DNA of 64,000 nt, from contig NZ_JBGCBZ010000016.1 in the NCBI RefSeq assembly GCF_041262585.1, positions 132,621 to 196,620 of the forward strand, read 5' to 3'. A model generated the notes under the pieces. The model saw nothing but the letters and a program-made list of their open reading frames with translations. It was not told where the DNA came from and made no database searches. The position numbers and the translations under genes were made by a program. The first letter of the stretch is position 1. Every line of letters starts with the position of its first letter. Positions 26,709 through 35,257 of this stretch are shown one piece after another. This DNA is from JAOEGB01 sp041262585 (lineage in GTDB: Bacteria > Actinomycetota > Actinomycetes > Streptosporangiales > Streptosporangiaceae).

Positions 26709-27563
26709 TCAGCGGCGTATGACGAGCTGCCGTGGCGGCGGCGGAGACGGCGGGTTGAGCAGCCGGTGGGCCAGCCAGAACACCCCGGCGGCGCTCCCGA
26801 GCACGAACAGCACACCGCTGACGCTGTGGAAGGCCGCCAGGAACGACTGGATGTCGCCGCTCCCCGCCCGGGCCGCCGCCAGCAGCGTCCCTCCGGCCAG
26901 GTAGGCGACCACGGGAGTGGACAGCCCGATCATGCGGTCGTTGAACGACCACGCCTCGCACGCCAGCACGGTCAGCGCTCCGAGCGCCCACACCAGCGCG
27001 GGAACCGGGAAGATCGCCACGGCCGCGAACCGGAACGGGATGAGCAACCCGGCCACGGCCAGCAGCGCCATCGCCAGCGTCTCCCTCCGGTGGCTCAGGA
27101 GGGCCGCCGCGACTTCCCTGCGCCGAGCCGCGCGCGGGCTTCCGGCCGTTCCACGCGCGGCCGCCCTGGCTCGGACGGCCGCCTTTCCCCGAATGACCGT
27201 CATGCCGGGACCGGCCGTCAGCAGGCGGCGCCGTTCCGGTGGCGGCGGCACGCTCGGCCCCGCGTCCACGACGACGGGGATGACGGCGGTGCTGCGCTCC
27301 TCGATCGGCTGGGCGGCCTCGTGCGCCGCCGCCAGCCTGCGGATCTCACGGTCGACCAGGGCGGTGGGCGGCCCGAACCGCGCGATCACCTTCTTCACGT
27401 GCCTGGCGTCGTCGCTTCCGCCGCGCTCCTGCTCGACGCGCTCCCGCAGCCGCCGGACGAAGTCGAGCCGCTGATCCGGGCGCAGCCGACCGTGGGCGGC
27501 GTCCGCCACCCTGCTGACGTACTCCAGAACGAGCTGGTCGGCGCGCTCGATCACCCTGGTCAT
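26709..27563 (-). CDS. Membrane protein with N-terminal HAAS-like domain
   Basis: A 284-residue protein. Residues 1-75 are a soluble helical region (LVLEYVSRVADAAHGRLRPDQRLDFVRRLRERVEQE ... FGPPTALVDREIRRL) that resembles the HAAS/DUF1700 helix bundle found with PadR regulators. A Pro/Arg-rich linker follows, then four or five membrane helices (about 160-270). The ATG at 27563 (MTRVIERADQ) has GGGGCAG just upstream. Function unknown. It sits between the cold-shock gene and the divergent helicase genes. Confidence 0.7.
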   Translation of the reverse strand: MTRVIERADQLVLEYVSRVADAAHGRLRPDQRLDFVRRLRERVEQERGGSDDARHVKKVIARFGPPTALVDREIRRLAAAHEAAQPIEERSTAVIPVVVDAGPSVPPPPERRRLLTAGPGMTVIRGKAAVRARAAARGTAGSPRAARRREVAAALLSHRRETLAMALLAVAGLLIPFRFAAVAIFPVPALVWALGALTVLACEAWSFNDRMIGLSTPVVAYLAGGTLLAAARAGSGDIQSFLAAFHSVSGVLFVLGSAAGVFWLAHRLLNPPSPPPPRQLVIRR

Positions 27564-27629
27564 ACTGCCCCAGCACCGGCGGCTATGCGACCGATGCTCG
27601 AAAAATCCGGCCCTACGATGGAAAGGATG

Positions 27630-27662
27630 TTGACACGCTCCCCTCCCCGGGAGGGGGGTTTC
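27630..27662. other. Strong GC hairpin behind a TTGACA box
   Basis: TTGACA (27630-27635) is followed by CCCTCCC-C-GGGAGGG (about 27641-27655), a perfect 7-base inverted repeat, then GGGTTTCA. It lies between divergent genes, 60 bases upstream of the helicase-associated gene. It may be a -35 box with a hairpin leader. Alternatively, its shape (TTGACACnCTCCCC hairpin) recalls the ends of IS200/IS605-type elements, so it could be a relic. Confidence 0.4.
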
Positions 27663-27723
27663 ACGGGCACCCTGTCCCGGCCATGGGCGGCGCCGCAGGC
27701 GGCGGACTCCCAGAGGAGATTCG

Positions 27724-30126
27724 ATGAGCACCGACTTCACCGAGTGGCTGCGCGGCCGTACGGATGAGCGGTTGCGCGCGCTCGTGAAGGCGCGGCCCGA
27801 GCTCATCACGCCCGTCCCGGCCCATGTCGAGGGCCTCGCCGCCCGCGCGAGCACCCCGTCGGCCCTGGGCCGGGCACTCGACCGGCTCGACGGGTTCACG
27901 CTCGCCGTCCTGGAGACGCTGAGCCTCCAGCCCGGCCCCCTCGCCCGCGACCCGCTCCGGTCCCTCCTCGCCCACGCCGTCCCAGGAGCCACCCCCGGCC
28001 CGGACCTCGACGCCGCCCTCGACGCCGCCCTCGACGAGGCGATCGAGCGGCTCCGCACCACGGGGCTGGCCTACGGGCCCGACGACGCGCTGCGCCCGGC
28101 GCCGGGGGTCAAGGAGGCGCTGGACCCTCCCGCGGGTCTGGGGCCTCCGGCCGCGGAGGTCTTCCGGCACCACTCCCCGGAGGCGCTGGAGGTGCTCCTC
28201 GGCGACATCGCCCCGGACGGAGACGCCCCACCGGGGGGAGATCACAGGGCTCCCCGGGTGCGGCTGGCGGCGGTGCTGGCCGATCCGGCGGCGGTCGGGC
28301 GTCTGGTCGGGGAGGTGTCGTCGCAGGCGCGCGCCGCCCTCGACGAGCTGGCATGGGGACCGGCGAGCGGGCGGCTGCCCAACGCCCGGCGCGAGGTCAG
28401 CACGGCCACCGCCCAGTCGCCGATCGAGCAGCTCCTCGCCCGGGGCCTGCTCGGAGCGACCGGCGAGGAGACCGTGGCGCTCCCCCGCGAGGTGGCCCTC
28501 TTCCTGCGCGACGGCCGGATCCACCGTGACCTGTCCCCTCACCCGCCCGCGCTGGAGGGCGCCACCCGCGACCAGGTCCTCGCCGACCGGACGGCCGCCG
28601 GGCAGGCGTTCACCTTCGTCCGCACCGTCGAAGAGCTGTGCGAGCACTGGAGTGTCGATCCTCCCGGGGTCCTGCGCACGGGCGGCCTCGCCGTACGGGA
28701 TCTGAAGAGGACGGCGCAGCTCCTCGACCTTCCGGAGTGGGCGGCCGGGCTCGTCGTCGAGGTGGCCTACGCGGCCGGGCTGATCGCGTCGAACGGATCG
28801 GTCGACGGCGAGTGGCTGCCGACCGCGGCGTACGACGGCTGGCGGGTCAAGGCCACCGAGGACCGGTGGGCGGTGCTGGGCTCCGCCTGGGCGGCCATGG
28901 ATCGCGTCCCCGGACTCATCGGAGAGCGGGACGAGCGCGACCGGCCGCTGAACGCCCTGAATCCCGATCTCCGCAGGCCGGCCGCCGCGCAGGTGCGCGC
29001 CGAGACGCTGGCCGTGCTGGCGTCGGCCCCCGCCGGGCTGGCGCCGGCCGCGCGGTCCGTGCTGGCCCGGCTGACGTGGGAGCGGCCCCGGCGCCGGGGC
29101 GCGCAGCGGGACAGGTTCGCGGAGTTCACACTGCGCGAGGCCGAGCACATCGGCGTGACGGGGCTCGGCGTGCTGTCCGCGCACGGGCGGTCGATCGTCC
29201 TCGGGGACGGCGAGGCGGGGCGCCTGCTGGCTCCGCTGCTGCCCGAGCCGGTGGACCACGTGCTGCTGCAGGCCGACCTGACCGCCGTCGCCCCCGGACC
29301 GCTGACGAGCGACCTCGGCCGCTGGCTCGCGCTGGCGGCCGACATCGAGTCGAAGGGCGGCGCGACCGTCTACCGGTTCGGCGAGCGGTCGATCCGCCGG
29401 GCGCTGGACGCCGGGCAGTCGGCGGACGACATGATCGCGATGCTGGAGCGGCACTCCGCCACACCCGTCCCCCAGCCGCTGCGCTACCTGGTCTCCGACG
29501 TGGCCCGCCGCCACGGCCGCATCAAGGTCGGTACGGCTTCCGCCTACGTCCGCTGTGACGATCCGTCGGTGCTCGACGAGGTGCTGGCCGACAAGCGGTC
29601 CGGCCTGCTGCGGCTGCGGCGGCTCGCCCCGACCGTGCTGGCGTCCAAGACGTCGAGGGCGACGCTGGTCGACTCGCTGCGGGCGATGGGCTACGCGCCG
29701 GTCGCCGAGTCCCTGGAGGGAGACGTACTGGTCTCCCGGGCCGAGACGCGGCGGACGGAGGGCCCGGCCATGGCCCGTGCGGCCGGCGCCACAGGTCCAG
29801 ATCCCGACGTCGTGGCGGCGGCCGTACGAGCGATCCGGGCGGGGGACGACGCCCACCGCACGAGGCGGCGGCCGGTCGACGCTCCCGACGGCCAGCCCCC
29901 CCGCAGCCCGGCGAGCGCGACGATCGAGGCGTTGCGCGAGGCGATTCGCCTGGGCTCCCAGGTGTGGATCGGCTACCTCGACTCCCAGGGTCACGCCACC
30001 AGCCGCATCCTGGAGCCGGCCCGCATCGAGGGCGGCTATCTCACGGCCTACGACGAGACCCGCGCCACCGTCCACCGCTTCGCCCTGCACCGCATAACCG
30101 GTGTGGCGAGCCTCTCGCCTCAGTAA
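27724..30126 (+). CDS. Helicase-associated protein with XPB/Ssl2-like N-terminal domain
   Basis: An 800-residue protein that pairs with XPB in actinobacteria. The central part holds the helicase XPB/Ssl2 N-terminal-like domain (Helicase_C_3; about 460-600: GVLSAHGRSIVLGDGEA, VDHVLLQADLTAVAPGP, YRFGERSIRRALDAGQSADDMIAMLE, then PVPQPLRYLVSDVARRHGRIKVG). It lacks a P-loop, so it is not itself a motor. The C-terminus (about 735-800, IEALREAIRLGSQVWIGYLDSQGH) resembles a WYL-type domain. The ribosome site GAGGAG at about 27714 fixes the ATG. In M. tuberculosis the equivalent gene stands next to the XPB gene. Probable partner or loader of XPB in DNA repair. Confidence 0.85.
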   Translation: MSTDFTEWLRGRTDERLRALVKARPELITPVPAHVEGLAARASTPSALGRALDRLDGFTLAVLETLSLQPGPLARDPLRSLLAHAVPGATPGPDLDAALDAALDEAIERLRTTGLAYGPDDALRPAPGVKEALDPPAGLGPPAAEVFRHHSPEALEVLLGDIAPDGDAPPGGDHRAPRVRLAAVLADPAAVGRLVGEVSSQARAALDELAWGPASGRLPNARREVSTATAQSPIEQLLARGLLGATGEETVALPREVALFLRDGRIHRDLSPHPPALEGATRDQVLADRTAAGQAFTFVRTVEELCEHWSVDPPGVLRTGGLAVRDLKRTAQLLDLPEWAAGLVVEVAYAAGLIASNGSVDGEWLPTAAYDGWRVKATEDRWAVLGSAWAAMDRVPGLIGERDERDRPLNALNPDLRRPAAAQVRAETLAVLASAPAGLAPAARSVLARLTWERPRRRGAQRDRFAEFTLREAEHIGVTGLGVLSAHGRSIVLGDGEAGRLLAPLLPEPVDHVLLQADLTAVAPGPLTSDLGRWLALAADIESKGGATVYRFGERSIRRALDAGQSADDMIAMLERHSATPVPQPLRYLVSDVARRHGRIKVGTASAYVRCDDPSVLDEVLADKRSGLLRLRRLAPTVLASKTSRATLVDSLRAMGYAPVAESLEGDVLVSRAETRRTEGPAMARAAGATGPDPDVVAAAVRAIRAGDDAHRTRRRPVDAPDGQPPRSPASATIEALREAIRLGSQVWIGYLDSQGHATSRILEPARIEGGYLTAYDETRATVHRFALHRITGVASLSPQ

Positions 30127-30188
30127 AACGGGACTGATTCGCCTCGATCTCTTGTTTGATAGGCCATAACCGTTCGAGGGAGTGGGCA

Positions 30189-31844
30189 TTGAATGACGGG
30201 CCGCTGATCGTTCAGTCGGACAAGACGCTGCTGCTTGAGGTCGATCACGAAAGGGCCGGTGAGTGCCGCAAGGCGATCGCCCCGTTCGCCGAGCTGGAGC
30301 GCGCGCCCGAGCATGTCCACACCTACCGGGTCACGCCGCTCGCGCTGTGGAACGCCCGCGCCGCCGGGCACGACGCCGAGCAGGTTATCGACGCGCTGAT
30401 CTCGCACAGCCGCTATCCCGTGCCGCACGCGCTGCTCGTGGACGTGGCGGAGACCATGGCCCGCTACGGACGGCTCCGGCTGGAGAAGGACCCGATCCAC
30501 GGGCTGATCCTGACCAGCTCCGACCGCGCGGTGCTGGAGGAGGTGCTGCGCTCCAGGAAGATCCAGCCGCTGCTGGGCGAGCGGATCGGCGCCGAGGCGG
30601 TGGCCGTGCACCCGTCGGAGCGCGGCAACATCAAGCAACTGCTGCTCAAGCTGGGCTGGCCGGCCGAGGACCTCGCCGGATACGTGGACGGCGAGCACCA
30701 CGCCATCGCGCTGGCCGAGGACGGCTGGGAGCTCCGGCCGTACCAGAAGGAGGCGGCGGACGCGTTCTGGCACGGCGGTTCCGGCGTGGTGGTGCTGCCC
30801 TGTGGGGCGGGCAAGACGATCGTCGGGGCCGCCGCCATGGCGCACGCCCAGGCCACCACGCTGATCCTGGTGACCAACACGGTCTCGGCGCACCAGTGGA
30901 AGCAGGAGCTGATCAAGCGGACCTCCCTGACCGAGGACGAGATCGGCGAGTACACGGGCACCAAGAAGGAGATCCGCCCGGTCACCATCGCGACCTACCA
31001 GGTCATGACGACCAGGCGGCAGGGCGTCTACCGGCATCTGGAGCTGTTCGACGCCCGCGACTGGGGACTGGTGATCTACGACGAGGTGCACCTGCTGCCC
31101 GCGCCGATCTTCCGGATGACGGCCGACCTCCAGGCCCGCCGCCGGGTGGGGCTCACCGCGACGCTGGTCCGCGAGGACGGCCGCGAGGGCGACGTCTTCT
31201 CCCTCATCGGGCCCAAGCGGTACGACGCGCCCTGGAAGGAGATGGAGACCCAGGGGTGGATCGCGCCCGCCGACTGCGTCGAGGTCAGGGTCACGCTGAC
31301 CGACGAGGAACGGCTGGCCTACGCGATGGCCGAGCCCGACGAGCGCTACCGGTTCTGCTCCACCACGCCGTCGAAGACCCGGGTCACCGAGGCCCTCGTC
31401 CGGCGGCACGCCGGCGAGCAGGTGCTGGTGATCGGGCAGTACATCGACCAGCTCGACGAGCTGGGCGAGCACCTGAACGCCCCGGTCATCAAGGGCGAGA
31501 CCCGCGTCCGCGAGCGGGAGCGGCTGTTCCAGGCGTTCCGCGACAAGGAGATCCAGGTCCTCGTCGTGTCGAAGGTGGCCAACTTCTCCATCGACCTGCC
31601 CGAGGCTGCTGTGGCGATCCAGGTGTCGGGCACCTTCGGCTCGCGGCAGGAGGAGGCCCAGCGGCTCGGCCGCGTGCTCCGGCCCAAGGCCGACGGCGGC
31701 GGCGCGCGGTTCTACTCGGTCGTCAGCCGGGACACCGTGGACCAGGACTTCGCGGCCCACCGGCAGCGGTTCCTGGCGGAGCAGGGGTACGCCTACCACA
31801 TCATCGACGCCGACGACGTGGGCGAGGAAAACCCGGCGAGGTGA
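30189..31844 (+). CDS. DNA repair helicase XPB
   Basis: A 551-residue superfamily 2 helicase. An N-terminal damage-recognition-like domain (NDGPLIVQSDKTLLLEVDH) is followed by Walker A PCGAGKT (residues 204-210), the DEVH box (LVIYDEVHLLPAP), motif III GLTATLVRED and the RED-type segment in the first RecA domain. The second RecA domain has VANFSIDLPEA and the arginine-finger motif QEEAQRLGRVLRP. The start is a TTG at 30189: the family N-terminus begins there and GAGGGAG lies six bases upstream. The longer reading from 30156 adds residues unlike the family. It follows the associated gene by 62 bases and is likely cotranscribed. Confidence 0.92.
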   Translation: MNDGPLIVQSDKTLLLEVDHERAGECRKAIAPFAELERAPEHVHTYRVTPLALWNARAAGHDAEQVIDALISHSRYPVPHALLVDVAETMARYGRLRLEKDPIHGLILTSSDRAVLEEVLRSRKIQPLLGERIGAEAVAVHPSERGNIKQLLLKLGWPAEDLAGYVDGEHHAIALAEDGWELRPYQKEAADAFWHGGSGVVVLPCGAGKTIVGAAAMAHAQATTLILVTNTVSAHQWKQELIKRTSLTEDEIGEYTGTKKEIRPVTIATYQVMTTRRQGVYRHLELFDARDWGLVIYDEVHLLPAPIFRMTADLQARRRVGLTATLVREDGREGDVFSLIGPKRYDAPWKEMETQGWIAPADCVEVRVTLTDEERLAYAMAEPDERYRFCSTTPSKTRVTEALVRRHAGEQVLVIGQYIDQLDELGEHLNAPVIKGETRVRERERLFQAFRDKEIQVLVVSKVANFSIDLPEAAVAIQVSGTFGSRQEEAQRLGRVLRPKADGGGARFYSVVSRDTVDQDFAAHRQRFLAEQGYAYHIIDADDVGEENPAR

Positions 31845-31855
31845 GTCTCGCCGGG
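31832..31855 (+). terminator. Hairpin overlapping the XPB stop codon
   Basis: CCCGGCGAG (31832-31840) and CTCGCCGGG (31847-31855) form a perfect 9-base stem with a 6-base loop, and the TGA stop is in the loop. There is no T tract. It is the probable transcription end or 3' stabiliser of the XPB transcript. Confidence 0.6.
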
Positions 31856-31992
31856 TGGGGCGCCAGGTCAGGCAGGTCTGTTCTGATCAGGTCCAGGAGA
31901 TACCGTCGGCCCGAGACAACCGCATCACCCCCTTGCCGCCTTGCCCCCACACACAACCACTCAGATCGATGGCGGCCATACCCCATAGTCGC

Positions 31993-32012
31993 GGCAAATC
32001 ACCCGATTTGCC
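31993..32012. repeat. Perfect inverted repeat in a convergent gap
   Basis: GGCAAATC-ACCC-GATTTGCC is a perfect 8-base stem with a 4-base loop, in the 230-base gap between convergent genes. Related short pieces (GACTTGCC, CGATTTG) recur within the next 45 bases. It may serve as a bidirectional terminator. I see no coding capacity in 31856-32074. Confidence 0.55.
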
Positions 32013-32074
32013 CCGGCTTTTGGGCGACTTGCCATGCCGATTTGTTAGGGATTCAGCCAGTATTCGCAGGGTTA

Positions 32075-32377
32075 CTACGCGACCACACCGCCGACGAAAA
32101 GCACGCCCACGGCCAGCACCCACGCCCCCACGCCGACCCCCAGCAGCGCCGCCCGGCGAGTGATCCAGGCCGCCGCCGTGGACGTCGCCGCCACGAGCGC
32201 GATCGCGGCGGAGAGCAGGGTGGCGGTGGCGATCCGGTCCGCGCAGGCCACGTACGAGTCGGCATTCGAGCAGAACGCGTCCATCCCCCAGCCGTCGAAG
32301 ACCGACAGCCCCCAGAGCGCGGCGAGCAGCAGGCTCGCCACGGTCGGGATCGCGGGAGGGACCCAGGTCCGTGTCAC
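32075..32377 (-). CDS. Small membrane protein (100 residues)
   Basis: From a GTG at 32377 the frame encodes TRTWVPPAIPTVASLLLAALWGLSVF, an extracytoplasmic stretch with two Cys (FCSNADSYVACADR), then two further hydrophobic helices to the end (AIALVAATSTAAAW, ALLGVGVGAWVLAVGVLFVGG). Three membrane helices in total. No family name comes to mind. The frame is open further upstream, but that part lies over the HelD gene on the other strand. It is divergent from that gene with about 115 bases between. Confidence 0.6.
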   Translation of the reverse strand: MTRTWVPPAIPTVASLLLAALWGLSVFDGWGMDAFCSNADSYVACADRIATATLLSAAIALVAATSTAAAWITRRAALLGVGVGAWVLAVGVLFVGGVVA

Positions 32378-32492
32378 GCCGTTACAGGTACCCGCACCGG
32401 GAAACGGCAACACGCCGCGGAAATACCATTTGGGTTGGCGATCGGCCCTCGGTAAGCTCTTGTGTTTCCCGCTCTCACAGAGGAGTTTCCGC

Positions 32493-34499
32493 ATGCCTGA
32501 AAAGGTGCTAGAGGCCGAGCGCGCCCATCTCGCGGCCTCCCGCGCCGCGCTCCGATCGATGCGCGAGCACGCGCAGTCCCTCTCCGCTGACGCCGCCGGC
32601 GACTGGGTCTCCCAGCAGGTGCTCCAGGGCCTCCTCGACCAGCGGGTCGCCGCGCTCGCCGACCACGCCGGCACCCCGCTCTTCTTCGGCCGCCTCAACC
32701 GGTCCGGCGGCGACGACCTCCCCACCACGATCTACGTCGGCCGCCGCCACATCCACGACGACAACAGCCGGGCCCTGGTCATCGACTGGCGCGCCCCCGT
32801 CTCCCGCGCCTTCTACCAGGCGAGCCCCGCCGACCCGATGGGCATCACGCTGCGCCGCAGGTTCGGCTACCACGGCGGCGACCTCACCGCCTACGAGGAC
32901 GAGCCCCTCGACGGCCTCCTCGACGGCAGCGGCCTCGGGCAGAGCAGGCTCCTCACCGAGGAGATCGAGCGCCCCCGCACCGGCCCCATGCGCGACATCG
33001 TCGCTACCATCCAGCCAGACCAGGACGAGATCGTCCGAGCCGACCTCGGCGTGACGGTCTGCGTCCAGGGGGCTCCCGGCACCGGGAAGACGGCGGTGGG
33101 CCTGCACCGCGCCGCCTACCTGCTGTTCACCCACCGCGAGAAGCTCTCCCGATCCGGCGTGATGATCGTCGGCCCGAACCGCGCCTTCCTCTCCTACATC
33201 TCCTCCGTCCTCCCGGCGCTCGGCGAAGTCAAGGTCGACCAGACGACCGTGGCCGGCGTCCTCGGCGACCACTCCTTCCCCGAGGACCCGGCGGTCGCGG
33301 CGATCAAGGGCGACGCCCGGATGGCCGAGGTCCTGAAGCGGGCGCTCTGGCTGCACGTGACCAAGCCGGAAGAGGGCGTGCTGTTCACCAAGGGCATCAA
33401 CCGCTACCGGGTCGCCGACTACGAGGTCCGCGAGATCGTCGCCTCGCTGCGCGGCACCACCCGGTACGGCCCGGGCCGCACCACGCTGGCCCAGCGGCTC
33501 GCGCACGCCGTGCTCGTCCAGATGGAGCGGCGCGGCGAGTCGCCCGACGACCGGGTGCAAGACGCCGTGGCGAGATCCAAGTCGGTCAAGGCCGTGCTCG
33601 ACGCGGTGTGGCCCAAGCTCACGCCCGAGCAGGTGCTCTTCCGGCTTCTCTCGGACGCGGGCTTCCTCGCCCGCGCCGCCAAGTCCGGCCTGTCGCCCGC
33701 CGAGCAGGAGACGATCCTCTGGCGCAAGCCCGCCAAGTCGCACAGATCCGTCAAATGGTCTGCGGCCGACGCCGCGCTGCTCGACGAGCTGGGCGACCTG
33801 ATCGAGCGGACGGCCTCACACGGCCACGTCGTGGTGGACGAGGCCCAGGACCTGTCCGCGATGCAGCTCCGCGCGCTCGGGCGGCGCTGCCGTACGGGAT
33901 CGGCGACCGTGCTGGGCGACCTCGCCCAGGGCACGACGCCGTGGTCCGCCCGGTCCTGGAAGACCGTGCTCGACCATCTCGGCCAGCCGTCCGGCCAGGT
34001 CACCGAGCTGACACTGGGCTTCCGCGTGCCGCGCGAGATCCTCGACTACGCGGCCCGGCTGCTTCCCTCGGTCGCGCCGGACCTCGCCGCTCCCCGATCG
34101 CTCCGCCCCGGAGCCGGCTCCCTTTCCGTACGGCTGTCGCCCGACGTGGCCTCGGCCGTGCCCGACGCCGTACGGCAGGCCCTCCGGCGTGAGGGCTCCA
34201 TCGGGGTCATCGTGGCCGACGCCTCCGTCTCCGCCATCTCGACGGCCCTCACCGGTATCGGCCACGGCGTGCTCGGCCCCGACTCCACCGGCGAGGAGCG
34301 CGTGCTGGTGGTCCCGGCCGGCCTGGCCAAGGGCCTGGAGTACGACCACGTCATCGTCGTGGAGCCCGCCGACATCGTCGCCGCCGAAGAGCGCGGGCTC
34401 GCCCGGCTCTACGTCGTCCTCACCCGGGCCGTCACCTCGCTGACCGTCCTCCACGCGAACGGGCTCCCCGAGCAGCTCGCCCCGCAGACCGTTATGTAG
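32493..34499 (+). CDS. HelD-family (UvrD-like) RNA polymerase-associated ATPase
   Basis: A 668-residue superfamily 1 helicase-like ATPase. An N-terminal coiled coil (about 1-60, LEAERAHLAASRAALRSMREHAQS) is followed by the family segment YVGRRHIHDDNSRALVIDWRAPVSRAFY. The P-loop GAPGTGKT is at residues 193-200 and is followed by VGLHRAAYLLFTHREKL, typical of HelD. The Walker B site is DEAQDLS. The C-terminal motif region is EYDHVIVVEPADIV ... LYVVLTRAV. HelD proteins pull stalled RNA polymerase off DNA and some protect against rifampicin. AGGAG at 32481-32485 fixes the ATG. I did not find the rifamycin-associated element upstream, and the subtype (HelD versus HelR) is open. Confidence 0.82.
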   Translation: MPEKVLEAERAHLAASRAALRSMREHAQSLSADAAGDWVSQQVLQGLLDQRVAALADHAGTPLFFGRLNRSGGDDLPTTIYVGRRHIHDDNSRALVIDWRAPVSRAFYQASPADPMGITLRRRFGYHGGDLTAYEDEPLDGLLDGSGLGQSRLLTEEIERPRTGPMRDIVATIQPDQDEIVRADLGVTVCVQGAPGTGKTAVGLHRAAYLLFTHREKLSRSGVMIVGPNRAFLSYISSVLPALGEVKVDQTTVAGVLGDHSFPEDPAVAAIKGDARMAEVLKRALWLHVTKPEEGVLFTKGINRYRVADYEVREIVASLRGTTRYGPGRTTLAQRLAHAVLVQMERRGESPDDRVQDAVARSKSVKAVLDAVWPKLTPEQVLFRLLSDAGFLARAAKSGLSPAEQETILWRKPAKSHRSVKWSAADAALLDELGDLIERTASHGHVVVDEAQDLSAMQLRALGRRCRTGSATVLGDLAQGTTPWSARSWKTVLDHLGQPSGQVTELTLGFRVPREILDYAARLLPSVAPDLAAPRSLRPGAGSLSVRLSPDVASAVPDAVRQALRREGSIGVIVADASVSAISTALTGIGHGVLGPDSTGEERVLVVPAGLAKGLEYDHVIVVEPADIVAAEERGLARLYVVLTRAVTSLTVLHANGLPEQLAPQTVM

Positions 34500-34517
34500 A
34501 CCGTCGGGTGGACCGGG

Positions 34518-34730
34518 CTACAGCGTCGTCGTCATTCCCCCGTCGACCGTGAAGGTCGCGCCGGTCGTGTTGCCGCTGCGGCGTTCGCTCGCCAGCATCA
34601 GCACGGCCTCCGCGATCTCCTCCGGCCGCGTGAGCCGGCCCGTCACCATGCGCTTCGCGACGGCGGCCCGCGCCTCGTCGCCCTGCCAGCGGCCGGTGTC
34701 CACCGGGCCCGGGGCCACACCGTTGACGCA
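34518..34730 (-). pseudogene. C-terminal scrap of a short-chain dehydrogenase/reductase
   Basis: About 70 residues of an SDR remain: VNGVAPGPVDTGRWQGDEA, RLTRPEEIAEAVLMLAS and the final TGATFTVDGGM, which form the typical last third of the family. The Rossmann fold and Ser-Tyr-Lys catalytic site are missing. Upstream of 34730 the sequence changes abruptly into unrelated DNA. It is the product of a deletion and not a gene. Confidence 0.78.
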
Positions 34731-34792
34731 TGTGGAAGTCGTCAGTCGTGTGACTCAAGCGGCCGCCGGACGCGCCTCGTTAGCGTGCGGTC

Positions 34793-35070
34793 ATGACCGA
34801 ATCCACGAATCCCTTCGACGTCGTCCGCGCCGTATACGCGGCCATCAACGCAGGTGACGTCCCCACGTTGTTCGCGCTGACCGACCCCGAGATCGAGATC
34901 TACCAGAGCGAGGAGCTGCCCTACGGCGGCCACCACCAGGGCTACGACGGAATGAAGGTGTTCCTGGAGGGCGTGCGGACCGCTTTGGACAGCCAGATCG
35001 AGATGGGCGAGCTCTACCGGGCCGGCGACAAAATGGTTCAGATCGGCCGGACCCGGGGAACGGCCCGTGC
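34793..35070 (+). pseudogene. SnoaL-like (NTF2-fold) protein, N-terminal part, truncated
   Basis: The ATG at 34793 opens about 93 residues of a SnoaL-like domain (FDVVRAVYAAINAGDVPTLFALTDPEIEIYQSEELPYGGHHQGYDGM ..., quoted in pieces; ending RTRGTARATGA). The family's last beta strands (about 30 residues) are absent; from about 35070 the frame enters sequence that belongs to another reading frame. A deletion fused it to the next scrap. If translated, a chimeric protein of up to 288 residues would result, most of it nonsense. Confidence 0.68.
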
Positions 35071-35253
35071 GACAGGAGCGTGGATTTCGAACGATTCCGC
35101 GTCGCCGGGGAAGACACACTCCGCCGGGCCGTCGATCTGTGCACCGGCGTCGCGTCTGTCAGTCCGCAGCAGCGAATCAGTACTGTCATGCAGCGGCTCG
35201 GCCCTCACTGCTCGCTCCCAATCGTCGCGGAGCTTCTCGACAGAACGACCTGA
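35071..35253 (+). pseudogene. C-terminal scrap of an unidentified protein
   Basis: In a frame other than that of the SnoaL part, about 60 residues read like real protein: VDFERFRVAGEDTLRRAVD, LCTGVASVSPQQRIS and LPIVAELLDRTT before a TGA. Codon use is of the host's GC-rich type. There is no proper start: the GTG at 35080 has AGGAG only one base away. I do not recognise the family; it is likely the tail of a longer gene removed by the same deletion that cut the SnoaL gene. Confidence 0.5.
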
Positions 35254-35257
35254 CGTC

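Noticed and set aside
27661..31799. Long minus-strand frames over the XPB-associated and XPB genes
   Set aside because: No start signals or family likeness, and they exactly mirror the real genes; they are composition artefacts.
32378..32492. A rifamycin-associated element upstream of the HelD-like gene
   Set aside because: I looked for the GC-rich inverted repeat typical of HelR genes and found none in this gap.
35080..35253. A true short gene starting at GTG 35080
   Set aside because: AGGAG is only one base from the GTG, and the coding-like sequence appears to extend upstream of it until the deletion junction.
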